Source of the DNA: Corynebacterium yonathiae | GTDB lineage: Bacteria; Actinomycetota; Actinomycetes; Mycobacteriales; Mycobacteriaceae | Assembly (NCBI RefSeq): GCF_022288805.1 | Contig: NZ_JAKOPM010000008.1 | Span: forward strand, 1 to 64,000 | Length of the DNA: 64,000 bases | Direction of reading: 5' to 3' | In this document: one piece after another, positions 27,590 through 35,940 of the stretch | How positions within the stretch are numbered: the stretch's first letter is position 1 | How the letters are laid out: each line of letters starts with the position of its first letter | The notes under the pieces: generated by a model | The model's database searches: none | What the model was told of the DNA's origin: nothing | The model's input: the letters and a program-made list of their open reading frames with translations, nothing else | Position numbers and translations under genes: made by a program

Positions 27590-28239
27590 GTGAAATTCGG
27601 GTGGTGCTCGTCGATGATGAGCCGCTGCTGCGCCACGGCCTGCGCATGATCTTGGAAGGCGCGCCGGGCATTAGCGTCATTGGCGAGGCCGGCAACGGCA
27701 AGGAAGGCATCGAACTTATCCTGGCCGAAGAGCCTGATGTGGTGCTGATGGATATCCGCATGCCGGTCATGGACGGCATCGAGGCGACGGCGCAGCTGCA
27801 CTCGCTCGCCGGCGCGCGCGATATCCCGGTGGTGATGCTCACTGCTTTTGATACCGACGAGTTCATCCTGCACGCCCTACGCGCTGGGGCAGTGGGATTT
27901 TTGTTGAAGACGACGGCGCCGGAGGCGCTGGTGGCGTCGGTAAGAGCAGCGGCCCAAGGCCAGCAACAGTTAAGCCCGAAGGTGCTAGAAAACCTGGTGG
28001 GGCTGGCGGACACCCCGCCGCAGCCGGAACAGGAGATGATTCAGCCCAGCAAATTGGCCGAGCTGAGCGAGCGCGAAAATGAAATTGCCCAGCTGGTGGC
28101 CCAAGGCCTGAGCAATGCCGAGATTGCCGAGCAGCTATTCATCTCGCTGACCACGGTCAAGACGCACATGAAGCACATCCTGGCCAAGATCGATGGCACC
28201 AACCGGGTGCACATCGCCATTGCAGTGCTTGGCGGCTAG
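27586..28239 (+). CDS. LuxR-type response regulator (system 2)
   Basis: 217 residues. Receiver domain with Asp56 in DVVLMDIRMPVMDG, Thr in MLTAFD, Lys in LLKTTAPEAL; LuxR helix-turn-helix LSERENEIAQLVAQGLSNAE...LFISLTTVKTHMKHI. The GTG at 27586 overlaps the TGA of its kinase. It is a paralogue of the regulator at 25646 with nearly the same recognition helix, so shared or overlapping targets and cross-talk are possible. It converges with the small membrane protein gene at 28246. Confidence 0.94.
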   Translation: MSEIRVVLVDDEPLLRHGLRMILEGAPGISVIGEAGNGKEGIELILAEEPDVVLMDIRMPVMDGIEATAQLHSLAGARDIPVVMLTAFDTDEFILHALRAGAVGFLLKTTAPEALVASVRAAAQGQQQLSPKVLENLVGLADTPPQPEQEMIQPSKLAELSERENEIAQLVAQGLSNAEIAEQLFISLTTVKTHMKHILAKIDGTNRVHIAIAVLGG

Positions 28240-28245
28240 GTGAGA

Positions 28246-28626
28246 CTAGGCGCGGCGGAAGATGGCGGAGAGTAGGCCGATAAGCGCAATGGCGCCGACA
28301 ATGATGGAGGCCGCCGGCCAGTATTGCGGGAAGTACTTGAGTGTGTAGCCAAAGACCTGGCCGTCGTCAAAGTGCTGCCATAGCGCTACGGGCATCCACC
28401 ACAGCTTGGTCAGAGTGAGCAGCGCGCCTACGAGGCCTGCGGCAACGCGGCTGCCCCCGCGGAGGAAGAGGCTGGCCGCGACCAGCACGATGCCGGCGAT
28501 GGTCAACGCGAAAAGCAGGGGAGTTTCGGTACCCAGCGGAGAGCCGCGCAGCAGGAACTCATGGTCAATTTCGTGTTGTTCGATGAGGGTATAACCATCG
28601 AGTACTACGTCATCTGGGATTCCCAT
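28246..28626 (-). CDS. Small membrane protein of unknown function
   Basis: 126 residues with three hydrophobic segments (about 36-54, 60-80 and 101-121) after a soluble N-terminus (MGIPDDVVLDGYTL...EIDHEF). Not recognised. Read on the minus strand, AAGGAGAAAT before the ATG is a strong ribosome binding site. It is divergent from the YeeE/TusA fusion gene across a 169-bp gap. Confidence 0.8.
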   Translation of the reverse strand: MGIPDDVVLDGYTLIEQHEIDHEFLLRGSPLGTETPLLFALTIAGIVLVAASLFLRGGSRVAAGLVGALLTLTKLWWMPVALWQHFDDGQVFGYTLKYFPQYWPAASIIVGAIALIGLLSAIFRRA

Positions 28627-28735
28627 TATTTCTCCTTGTTTGTACCCGGAGCGGCAGCGGCGCCTTAGGTGGCGTAGGGAGGGCCGACTGAAAGGCGGAC
28701 AGTTGCCACCTTAGAACCGGGTTGTACATCTATTA

Positions 28736-28751
28736 TAGACACATCTGTCTT
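28736..28751 (+). promoter_or_regulatory. McbR-type operator overlapping the promoter of the thiosulfate transporter
   Basis: TAGAC (28736-28740), six bases, then GTCTT (28747-28751). This matches the C. glutamicum McbR site TAGAC-N6-GTCTA at nine of ten positions and holds an AGACA/TGTCT inverted repeat. TATTAT at 28731-28736 is a good -10, so a bound repressor would cover the transcription start, 45 bases before the gene. Confidence 0.6.
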
Positions 28752-28795
28752 TGGGGGCGTAGTCTGAGGCCTTTGACTCGATACAAGGAGACAGT

Positions 28796-30190
28796 GTGAT
28801 TATTACCGGACTTCTCACCGGCATCGTCTTCGGTGCCGTGTTGCAGCGTGGGCGCTTCTGCGTGACCGGCATGCTGCGCGATATTTTCCTCAATAAGACT
28901 TGGCGCGGTTTTACCGCTCTGCTCATTTTGATCTCGGTCCATGCCTTTGGCCTTACCCTGTTGACCGGCGCTGACGTGCTCTCTCCGGAGATTGCTGATT
29001 TCAAACCGGTAGCCGTCATTGTGGGTGGTTTCATCTTTGGCCTTGGCATCATCTTGTCTGGCGGCTGCGCCTCCGGAACGTGGTACCGCTCTGCTGAGGG
29101 CCTGGTCGGCTCGTGGATTGCGCTGCTGTTTTATGGGCTATCAGCCGCGGCCATGAAGTCTGGTCCGCTCGAGGCGGCGAATGATTGGTTCAAGCAGTGG
29201 AGCCTGCCAGTAACCACCATCCACGACGCGCTACATATCTCCCCGTGGATTCTGGTCGCGGTTGTGTGGGTAGTGACCTTCCTGCTGTGGCGCCACTACC
29301 GCGCCAAGGACGCCGGCCGCCCGAAGGTGGACCTAGGCCAGCCGTGGTACGCCAAGCCACTGAACATGAACATCGCAGCCGTTGCTGTGGGCATTATTGG
29401 CACGGTGGGCTTTGTACTTTCTGCCGACGCCGGCCGCAACGGCGGCCTCGGCATCACCACTCCAACTGCGGATATCGTGCGATGGACCGCCACCGGTGAT
29501 TCCGCCCGCATGAATTGGGGCACCCTGCTGGTCATCGGTCTGTTGGTAGGTGCGTTTATCGCCGCAAAGACCGCCGGTGAATTCCGGGTGCGCGTTCCGG
29601 ATGCGCAGACTGCGACCCGCGCTATTTGGGGCGGCATCATGATGGGTGTTGGCGCGTCGTTGGCTGGCGGCTGCACCGTGGGCAATGGCATGGTGGAGAC
29701 CTCCTTGTTTAGCTTCCAAGGCTGGGTATCGCTGTTCTTTATGGCGCTAGGCGTCGGTGCGGGCGCACGCCTATGGCTCAAACCGAAGAAGTCGCAGGGC
29801 CACCAGCCGCAGCAGCCGCAAAACTATTCCACCGCGGAGTCCGTCGATAACGCTGTAGTCTCTGCCGAGGACAAGGTCCTGCCCAGCTTTACCACGGCAA
29901 CTGGGGCGGTAGCGCTTAAGACCAAGCCGCAGACCAAGGAAAAGGCCCGCGCCCTGGGCGGTGGGCGCTACGCGCTCGATACCCTTGGCGCGGTCTGCCC
30001 GTTCCCGTTAATTGAGGCCAAGCAGGTCATGGCTGAGTTAGAGCCGGGGGAGGCCCTGGTCATTGACTTTGACTGCACGCAGGCCACCGAATCCATTCCG
30101 CAGTGGGCAGCTGATGAAGGCCATGAGGTTCGTGATTTCCACCGCTTGGGCGATGCGGGCTGGCAGGTCACGGTAGTCAAGACCGGATAA
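28796..30190 (+). CDS. YeeE/YedE thiosulfate transporter fused to a TusA-like domain
   Basis: 464 residues. The first 330 are a YeeE/YedE (TsuA) channel with about nine helices and its conserved cysteines in RGRFCVTG, SGGCASGTW and LAGGCTVGNG. After a Gln/Pro linker (about 330-390) comes a TusA/TsuB-type domain (about 395-464) with the active cysteine in GAVCPFPLIEAK. In bacteria with separate genes, TsuA imports thiosulfate and TsuB helps to use it; here both are one chain. GTG 28796 has AAGGAGA upstream. A McbR-like operator in the promoter fits regulation by sulfur amino acid supply. Confidence 0.88.
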   Translation: MIITGLLTGIVFGAVLQRGRFCVTGMLRDIFLNKTWRGFTALLILISVHAFGLTLLTGADVLSPEIADFKPVAVIVGGFIFGLGIILSGGCASGTWYRSAEGLVGSWIALLFYGLSAAAMKSGPLEAANDWFKQWSLPVTTIHDALHISPWILVAVVWVVTFLLWRHYRAKDAGRPKVDLGQPWYAKPLNMNIAAVAVGIIGTVGFVLSADAGRNGGLGITTPTADIVRWTATGDSARMNWGTLLVIGLLVGAFIAAKTAGEFRVRVPDAQTATRAIWGGIMMGVGASLAGGCTVGNGMVETSLFSFQGWVSLFFMALGVGAGARLWLKPKKSQGHQPQQPQNYSTAESVDNAVVSAEDKVLPSFTTATGAVALKTKPQTKEKARALGGGRYALDTLGAVCPFPLIEAKQVMAELEPGEALVIDFDCTQATESIPQWAADEGHEVRDFHRLGDAGWQVTVVKTG

Positions 30191-30214
30191 TTACATCATT
30201 GTCAGCTACTATGA

Positions 30215-30253
30215 GGAGGCAGAAGAATCGAGCGTGATTCTTATGCCTCCTTT
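30215..30253 (+). terminator. Terminator hairpin after the thiosulfate transporter
   Basis: GGAGGCAGAAGAATC (30215-30229) pairs with GATTCTTATGCCTCC (30236-30250) with a single mismatch, a 15-bp stem with a 6-base loop. TTTG and more T-rich sequence follow. It ends 26 bases before the 40-residue ORF. Confidence 0.7.
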
Positions 30254-30275
30254 GTGGTTTGAAAGAAGTTTTCTC

Positions 30276-30398
30276 ATGCCCGAGTTTGATGATAATTCCA
30301 CCGCTGTTGCCGATATTTTGCATGCCTTCGCCGTCTTTGAACGCGAGGAAGAACACGTGCTAGACGCGGAACTGCGCCTTAACGTGTATGCCAGCTAG
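30276..30398 (+). CDS. Possible 40-residue protein ahead of thpR
   Basis: ATG 30276 to TAG 30396-30398, preceded by GAAAGAAG at 30261-30268 as ribosome binding site. The peptide is acidic and probably helical (begins MPEFDDNSTAVADILHAF, then FEREEEHVLDAELRL). It ends 3 bases before the ATG of thpR, which itself has no good binding site, so translation of this ORF could feed thpR. No homologue is known to me; it could also be a leader only. Confidence 0.5.
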   Translation: MPEFDDNSTAVADILHAFAVFEREEEHVLDAELRLNVYAS

Positions 30399-30401
30399 GC
30401 C

Positions 30402-30944
30402 ATGATTCGCGTCTTTGCCGCGCTGCTGCCTTCTGCCACCGCGCGCGAGCATTTGGTGCATACGCTGCGGCCTATCTATGCGGCAACCACCAATGAGTTG
30501 CGCTGGACGGACCCGGATAATTGGCATGTGACCATGGCCTTTTATGGTGATCAGCCCAATGATGCCGCGGCCGTGCGTGAGCACCTCGCCCACGCGGTGG
30601 CTGGGCGCTCGGCGGTGAATGTGCACTTGAGCGGCGCTGGAAGTTTTGAGCAGCGCACCCTGTGGTTAGGCGTCGGCGGCCAGGTGCGCGGAGTGCGGGA
30701 GTTGATGGCGGATTGCCAGCTTGCCGATGTCCCCTTTAATCACCATCGCCCCCACCTGACCGTCGCGCGTGCCGGTCGGCGCACCCGCGAGCCGTGGGCG
30801 TTGGCGGATTTTACGCGCGCCCTATCGGTGTATCGGGGACCGGAATTTTGCGTGGACCGGGTCTGCCTTATGCAATCGCACCTGGGTGAGGGCCGCGGCG
30901 GTGGGCCGCGCTACGAGGTACTAGAGGAATATCCCTTGTTCTAG
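30402..30944 (+). CDS. thpR: RNA 2',3'-cyclic phosphodiesterase (2H family)
   Basis: 180 residues. 2H phosphoesterase with the two catalytic HxT motifs: HVT in NWHVTMAFYGD and HLT in RPHLTVAR. Begins IRVFAALLPSATAREHL, typical of ThpR (formerly 2'-5' RNA ligase). It opens 2',3'-cyclic phosphates in RNA; the physiological substrate is unclear. A 40-residue ORF ends 3 bases upstream. It converges with, and overlaps by 4 bases, the FUSC gene on the other strand. Confidence 0.9.
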   Translation: MIRVFAALLPSATAREHLVHTLRPIYAATTNELRWTDPDNWHVTMAFYGDQPNDAAAVREHLAHAVAGRSAVNVHLSGAGSFEQRTLWLGVGGQVRGVRELMADCQLADVPFNHHRPHLTVARAGRRTREPWALADFTRALSVYRGPEFCVDRVCLMQSHLGEGRGGGPRYEVLEEYPLF

Positions 30945-32632
30945 GTGGCGCGGGCGGCGCGGATTTCCCGCACGAGGGTGTCGAGCTTCTCGCGGGTGGC
31001 GGTGCGGTCTGGGTGGGTGGTGCAAAAATCTAGTAGGAAGTATCCAGCGTGCTGCACAGCAATGTGGCGGGCCCAGAATTGGCGCACGGCATCTGGGTTA
31101 TCGGCAGCGAGGGACTGGATGGCGCGGCGCTCCGAGAGCAGCTCGTATTGCAGGTCGCGACGCGCGGATAAAGCGGAATCCGGGGTATTGACAAAGAGCA
31201 GTCCGAGCAGGGTAGCCATGGATTCCATCGCGCGGACTTGCAAGCGGGCCTGATTGCGTACGGGGGCACTGCGCTGCCATAGCCACAGCACCGCGGTGGC
31301 GATGAGGATGGACAAGAGGATTTCGCCGCAGCGAGCTTGGATAGTGGGCCACAGGGGCCGGGTGGCGGAATTGCCCATCAGCAGGGCCAAGGGTGTGGAG
31401 AAGATGACGCAGATGGCGTAGTTTTTCGCCACGAAGATTTCGGCGCAGAATTGGCAGGCAGCCAGCGCGAGCAGGAGGGTCCAGCCACTGATACCAAAGT
31501 AGTGGAGGATGGAAAAGAGCAGCACGCCTACAACGGAGCCGAGCATGCGGTGGATGCCGCGGACGGTGCCCGGCACGTGGTCAGGCCCCCATTGCAACAT
31601 GAGGAAGGCAGAGACCACACCCCAGTCCGGTCGGTCGAAGCCGAGGCTAAGGCCCACGAGCATGGTAATGATCGCCGAAAGAACCACCTTTTGGGTGGTG
31701 ACCATGGCATGCGAATCCCGCACCGCAGCGCGGTAAAGCCTATATCGGCCGGTGGGGCGGGTGTGCGGGATAGCCGTGCGATTTGGGTCGACGTCGGTGA
31801 CATGATCGGTAAGCTGGTCCGAATCGGAGCCGAGGTCGAGGGCGCGGTTATGCGCCACGATGGTGTGCTGGGCCGCAAGGGTGCGCTCCACTAGGTGGGC
31901 TCCTTTGGAGTCGATGATGCGGCCACCGCGGATAATGTGGGCGTCGGAAAGCGCCTGCCAAGCAGCAAAAAGCGCGGTCTGCGCTTGGTGGTGGCGTGCT
32001 AAGGAATCGTCGCGATCATTGTGGAATGCATCCGCGGCCTTCTCCAAGGTAGTGACCGCGCGGCGTTCGGGGCCGTGGGCGTCGATGAGTGCCGGCGCCA
32101 TGCCCAGCGCGAGGCTGGCTAGCATGCCGGTCAGCGCCCAAAAAAGCAGCTGGCCCACGGTGACATCGGTGCGTGCCAACATGACCGAGCCGCCGCCGAC
32201 CATGACGAGGAAGAAGGTGCCCGGCGGCGGCAGGCGCAGGGCATTTTGGGCAAAGCCACACACGGCCGCCAACGCCGTGGTGTAAAGACCAGCCAGCAGC
32301 AGCCACCAATGGCCGTGACCCGGTGCAAAAATGAGTTGGCCTACCAGCACGCCCACGGCCGCAACGCTAATAAGCGCGGTGCCTGCGGTGAGCATGACGC
32401 GCGGGCGGGTGCGATAGGGATGGCCCTCGCCAAAGATAACGGTAAATGCGCCGGTGGAAATGAGCAGGATGGCGTAGTCGTGGCCGGTAAGCAGCGCGAT
32501 GGCGCCGGGAATGAGAATCGCCAATCCTGCGCGCAGGGCACTGGGCCAGCGCACCGAAGCGCTATTAAACGCGGTGAGCAGCTGGGTAGTGCTAGGGCGC
32601 TGCGGGAGGGGATAGTCAAGCTGGGCGGCCAC
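30941..32632 (-). CDS. FUSC family membrane protein (aromatic acid exporter-like)
   Basis: 563 residues. Two membrane blocks, each with about five or six helices (about 28-165 and 305-440), separated and followed by cytoplasmic helical regions, the layout of FUSC/YccS-type efflux proteins. The second block contains the family pattern DRPDWGVVSAFLMLQ and GTVRGIHRMLGSVVG (GT..R..GT-like). The substrate is unknown; relatives export aromatic carboxylates. GTG start at 32632 with AGAAAGGATC in front on the minus strand. It lies 67 bases after the ABC operon and may be read with it. Confidence 0.85.
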   Translation of the reverse strand: MAAQLDYPLPQRPSTTQLLTAFNSASVRWPSALRAGLAILIPGAIALLTGHDYAILLISTGAFTVIFGEGHPYRTRPRVMLTAGTALISVAAVGVLVGQLIFAPGHGHWWLLLAGLYTTALAAVCGFAQNALRLPPPGTFFLVMVGGGSVMLARTDVTVGQLLFWALTGMLASLALGMAPALIDAHGPERRAVTTLEKAADAFHNDRDDSLARHHQAQTALFAAWQALSDAHIIRGGRIIDSKGAHLVERTLAAQHTIVAHNRALDLGSDSDQLTDHVTDVDPNRTAIPHTRPTGRYRLYRAAVRDSHAMVTTQKVVLSAIITMLVGLSLGFDRPDWGVVSAFLMLQWGPDHVPGTVRGIHRMLGSVVGVLLFSILHYFGISGWTLLLALAACQFCAEIFVAKNYAICVIFSTPLALLMGNSATRPLWPTIQARCGEILLSILIATAVLWLWQRSAPVRNQARLQVRAMESMATLLGLLFVNTPDSALSARRDLQYELLSERRAIQSLAADNPDAVRQFWARHIAVQHAGYFLLDFCTTHPDRTATREKLDTLVREIRAARAT

Positions 32633-32699
32633 GGAGCAGCAAGATCCTTTCTAGGCGGAGTTATCTGACCCGACTACCTTACGCCCTCCAGCGCCCGCT

Positions 32700-34154
32700 T
32701 CACATCTCGGCGGCCGCGATAAGCCGGCGCGTGTAGTCCGTGCTGGGGGAGGACCATACGGCCTCGGTAGGGCCGTGCTCGATGAGACGGCCGCGGTCGA
32801 GGACGGCGACGCTATCGCACAGGTGGCGCACCACCGCTAGATCGTGGGTGACAAAGAGCAAAGTGAGCCCTCGCTTATCGATGACCCCCGCCAGCAGCTC
32901 CAGCACTTGGGCGCGAACCGACATATCGAGCGCAGAAACGGCTTCATCGGCCAGCAAGATATCTGGCTCGCCGCACAGCGCGCGGGCGATGGAAATGCGC
33001 TGGCGTTGGCCGCCGGAAAATTCATGCGGGAAGCGGTCGAGGCTATCTGCCGGAAGCCCGACCTCTTCGAGCGCGCCCGCGACGCGGGAGCGCTTTTCGG
33101 CCTTGTTTGGGTTGCCCGGCATAGCTTCTGCGATGGATTTCCAGATCTTTAGCCGCGGATTGAGAGAGCCCTGCGGGTCTTGGAAGACCATCTGAACCCG
33201 GCCGCCGACGGTGACCTCGCCGCTTGTCGGCTGGTCGAGTCCGGCGATGAGCTTGAGCAGGCTGGTTTTGCCCGAGCCGGAGCCGCCCACGATGCCGAGG
33301 CGCTCGCCGCGGTGCACGCGCAAGTCGATGCCATCGAGTGCGGCGTTAGTGCCGTGCACCTTGCTTACCCTCTGGAGCGTGACCAGGCCATCTTCCGCTG
33401 CGGCCGGGGAAAAGCTCATCTCCGGGGGCTGTGAGGAAGCGATGAGCTTGCGGGTATAGGGATGCTCGGGTTGGGCAAGAATCCGCTCGGTAGGGCCCGA
33501 CTCCACCACTGCGCCGTGGTGCATTACTAAAACTCGGGGGCACATGCGGCGGATGACCCCCAAGTCGTGGGTGATGAAGATCAGCGCGGTGCCGCGGGCC
33601 TCGGTCACCCGCTCAATGACGTGCAACACGCCATCCTGCGTGGTGGCATCCAGCGCGGTGGTCGGTTCATCGCAGATGAGCAGATCGGGGCGGCCGGCCA
33701 TGGCCATGGCAATGAGCACGCGCTGGCGCTGGCCGCCGGAAAGCTGGTGGGGAAACCGGGTGGCGATATCGGCATCAAGCTCTACTTCTTCGAGCGCGGT
33801 TGCGGCATCGCGCACCCCGGCTTGAGATAGTTGCTTGCCCACGCGCATGAGCGGATCTAGTGCGCTCATTGGCTCTTGGAAGACCATGGCCATGGTCGTT
33901 CCGCGCAGGGGGCGGACGCGGGCATCGCCTGCGCCTATCACCTCGTGGCCATCCACGGTGACGGAGCCGCTCGCGCGAACTCCATCGGGTAAAAGCCCCA
34001 TAATGGACAGTGCCGTGAGCGATTTACCGGAGCCGGATTCACCCATGATGCCGAGCTTCTCGCCGGCCGCGAGCTCGAAGTTAAGCGGCCCCAAAAGGGC
34101 AGTGGTGGATCCGGCGGCGGTGACCGCCAGGCCATTTACTTTGAGCAGGCTCAT
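32700..34154 (-). CDS. Peptide ABC transporter ATPase, two ATPase domains fused (DppD-DppF type)
   Basis: 484 residues with two complete ABC domains. Domain 1: Walker A GESGSGKS, signature LSGGQRQR, Walker B LLICDEPTTALD. Domain 2: Walker A GGSGSGKTS, signature FSGGQRQR, Walker B ILLADEAVSALD. This is the fused form of the DppD and DppF ATPases that power dipeptide/oligopeptide or nickel uptake with the permeases upstream. Its ATG overlaps the stop of the dppC-like gene by 4 bases. Last gene of the five-gene operon led by a GntR regulator. Confidence 0.92.
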   Translation of the reverse strand: MSLLKVNGLAVTAAGSTTALLGPLNFELAAGEKLGIMGESGSGKSLTALSIMGLLPDGVRASGSVTVDGHEVIGAGDARVRPLRGTTMAMVFQEPMSALDPLMRVGKQLSQAGVRDAATALEEVELDADIATRFPHQLSGGQRQRVLIAMAMAGRPDLLICDEPTTALDATTQDGVLHVIERVTEARGTALIFITHDLGVIRRMCPRVLVMHHGAVVESGPTERILAQPEHPYTRKLIASSQPPEMSFSPAAAEDGLVTLQRVSKVHGTNAALDGIDLRVHRGERLGIVGGSGSGKTSLLKLIAGLDQPTSGEVTVGGRVQMVFQDPQGSLNPRLKIWKSIAEAMPGNPNKAEKRSRVAGALEEVGLPADSLDRFPHEFSGGQRQRISIARALCGEPDILLADEAVSALDMSVRAQVLELLAGVIDKRGLTLLFVTHDLAVVRHLCDSVAVLDRGRLIEHGPTEAVWSSPSTDYTRRLIAAAEM

Positions 34155-34972
34155 CGCGCGGATCCTTTCAGGCGGGGATCGAGGAGGTCACGGAGGGCGT
34201 CGCCAAGCAGGTTAAATCCCAGCACTGTTGCCGCAATGGCCAGGCCGGGCCAGAAGGCCTGCAGGGGAGCGGTGCCCAGAAGTGACTGGGAATCTTGCAG
34301 CATCCGGCCCCACGAGGCGGCCGGTGGGGCGGTGCCCAAGCCTAGATAGGACAGGCCCGCCTCGGCCAGGATGGCAAGCGCGAAATATACCGAGGCCTGC
34401 ACGATGAGCAGACCGGCAAGATTGGACAGAATATGGCGCCACGCTACCTTCCAGCCTGGCACCGCGGAAATGCGCGCGGAGGAAATATAGTCCTGCGTGA
34501 TGACCTGCAACGTACCTGAACGCGCGACGCGGGCGAAGGAAGGAATGCCGGCGATGCCGATGGCAACCATGGCCGTAAGCGTTGAAGGCCCCCAGACCGC
34601 GCCGGCAATAATCGCCAAAAGCAGCGCGGGGAAGGCAAGCAGCAAATCTGCACCGCGCATCACTATCGCATCGGCCCACGTGCCACGGCGCATGCCAGCG
34701 AGAATGCCGAGTGGCACGCCGACCACGGCAGCGATTCCCACCGCCACTAGGCCGACGAAGACCGTAATCTGGGCACCTGCCATGATGCGGGAAGCGGTAT
34801 CGCGGCCAAAGCGATCCGTGCCGAGGAGATGCTCGGCGCTGGGGCCGGCAAGCCGCACATCCGGGTGCGCCAGGGTCGGGTCATATGGCGTCCACACCAG
34901 AGAAATCACTGCCACCAGCACCGTGGCGGCGACGAGGATGGCTCCCAGCCAGCCAGAAAAACGCAGCTTCAT
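34151..34972 (-). CDS. Peptide ABC transporter permease (DppC type)
   Basis: 273 residues, six membrane helices. DppC-like features: the VWTPYDP...HPDVRLAGPSAEHLLGTDRFGRD segment after the first helix, and the cytoplasmic permease loop AMVAIGIAGIPSFARVARS that docks on the ATPase. It overlaps both neighbours by a few bases, so translation is coupled through the operon. Forms the inner-membrane channel with the DppB-type protein. Confidence 0.92.
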   Translation of the reverse strand: MKLRFSGWLGAILVAATVLVAVISLVWTPYDPTLAHPDVRLAGPSAEHLLGTDRFGRDTASRIMAGAQITVFVGLVAVGIAAVVGVPLGILAGMRRGTWADAIVMRGADLLLAFPALLLAIIAGAVWGPSTLTAMVAIGIAGIPSFARVARSGTLQVITQDYISSARISAVPGWKVAWRHILSNLAGLLIVQASVYFALAILAEAGLSYLGLGTAPPAASWGRMLQDSQSLLGTAPLQAFWPGLAIAATVLGFNLLGDALRDLLDPRLKGSAR

Positions 34973-35940
34973 TATTTCTCACCTGCCGTGATGCGCGGAT
35001 CGATGAATCGGTAGGCAACATCCGTGAGGGCATTGACCACCAAGGCGAAGGCGACGAGGAGCATGACCAAGGTCTGCACCGTGGTCAGATCGCGCACCGC
35101 CACCGCATCCAGCAGCATCGAACCTATGCCGGGGATGACAAAGACGGACTCAATTACTACGGCGCCTACGACCATCGTGGTTAGCTGTACGCCGGCCACG
35201 GTAAGCACCGGCAGCGCCGCATTGCGCAGGCCGTGGCGCTTCAGCGCCTGCCACGGGGATTGCCCCAGCGCACGGGCGGTACGGATATAGTCCTGATGCA
35301 GTACATCGAGCACAGCCGAGCGCACATAGCGCGTCAGCATCGCACCTTGCACCACGGCCAGCGCGATGACCGGCAAGATGAGGTGGCGCATAAACTCGCC
35401 TGCGCCCTGGTTCGGCGGCACCCAACCATTGGCCGGCAACCAGCCTAGGTGAACGGCAAAGATGGCCACCAAGATGATGCCGAGCAGGAAGCTGGGCACC
35501 GCAATGCCCAACTGCGTACCGGCAGAAACCACATCCGCGCCGCGGGTACGGTTGCGCAGTGCCAACCACATTCCCACCGGGATGGCCCCGGCCAGTGCGA
35601 GCAGCATCGCTAAACCAATCAGGATGAGCGTGACCTGGGCGCGGTCCAGCACCAGCGGCGTAATATCTTGTTGCGAGGACAATGACTGCCCAAAACTGCC
35701 GGTAAATAGGCCTTTTATCCACTCCCAATATTGAGTGAGCAGCGGGCGATCCAGGCCCAGCTCAGAGCTGAGCTTGCCGACGGTCTCTTCGGTCGCATTC
35801 ACTCCCAGCGCCACCCGCGCCGGGTTGCCCGGCACCGCGCGCATGAGCGCGAAGATGATGATGGAGGCGGCTAAAAGCGTTAACGCAACCCGCAGCAGCG
35901 GGCGCACGATGGCTCGCCCGGCAATGCGAAGGGAAGTCAT
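34972..35940 (-). CDS. Peptide ABC transporter permease (DppB type)
   Basis: 322 residues. N-terminal helix and the DppB-type sequence MRAVPGNPARVALG, then five more helices with the EAA-like loop DYIRTARALGQSPWQALKRHGLRNA near residues 215-240. It shares a base with the next gene and its start overlaps the solute-binding protein stop by 4 bases. Together with the DppC-type permease it makes the translocation path. Confidence 0.92.
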   Translation of the reverse strand: MTSLRIAGRAIVRPLLRVALTLLAASIIIFALMRAVPGNPARVALGVNATEETVGKLSSELGLDRPLLTQYWEWIKGLFTGSFGQSLSSQQDITPLVLDRAQVTLILIGLAMLLALAGAIPVGMWLALRNRTRGADVVSAGTQLGIAVPSFLLGIILVAIFAVHLGWLPANGWVPPNQGAGEFMRHLILPVIALAVVQGAMLTRYVRSAVLDVLHQDYIRTARALGQSPWQALKRHGLRNAALPVLTVAGVQLTTMVVGAVVIESVFVIPGIGSMLLDAVAVRDLTTVQTLVMLLVAFALVVNALTDVAYRFIDPRITAGEK

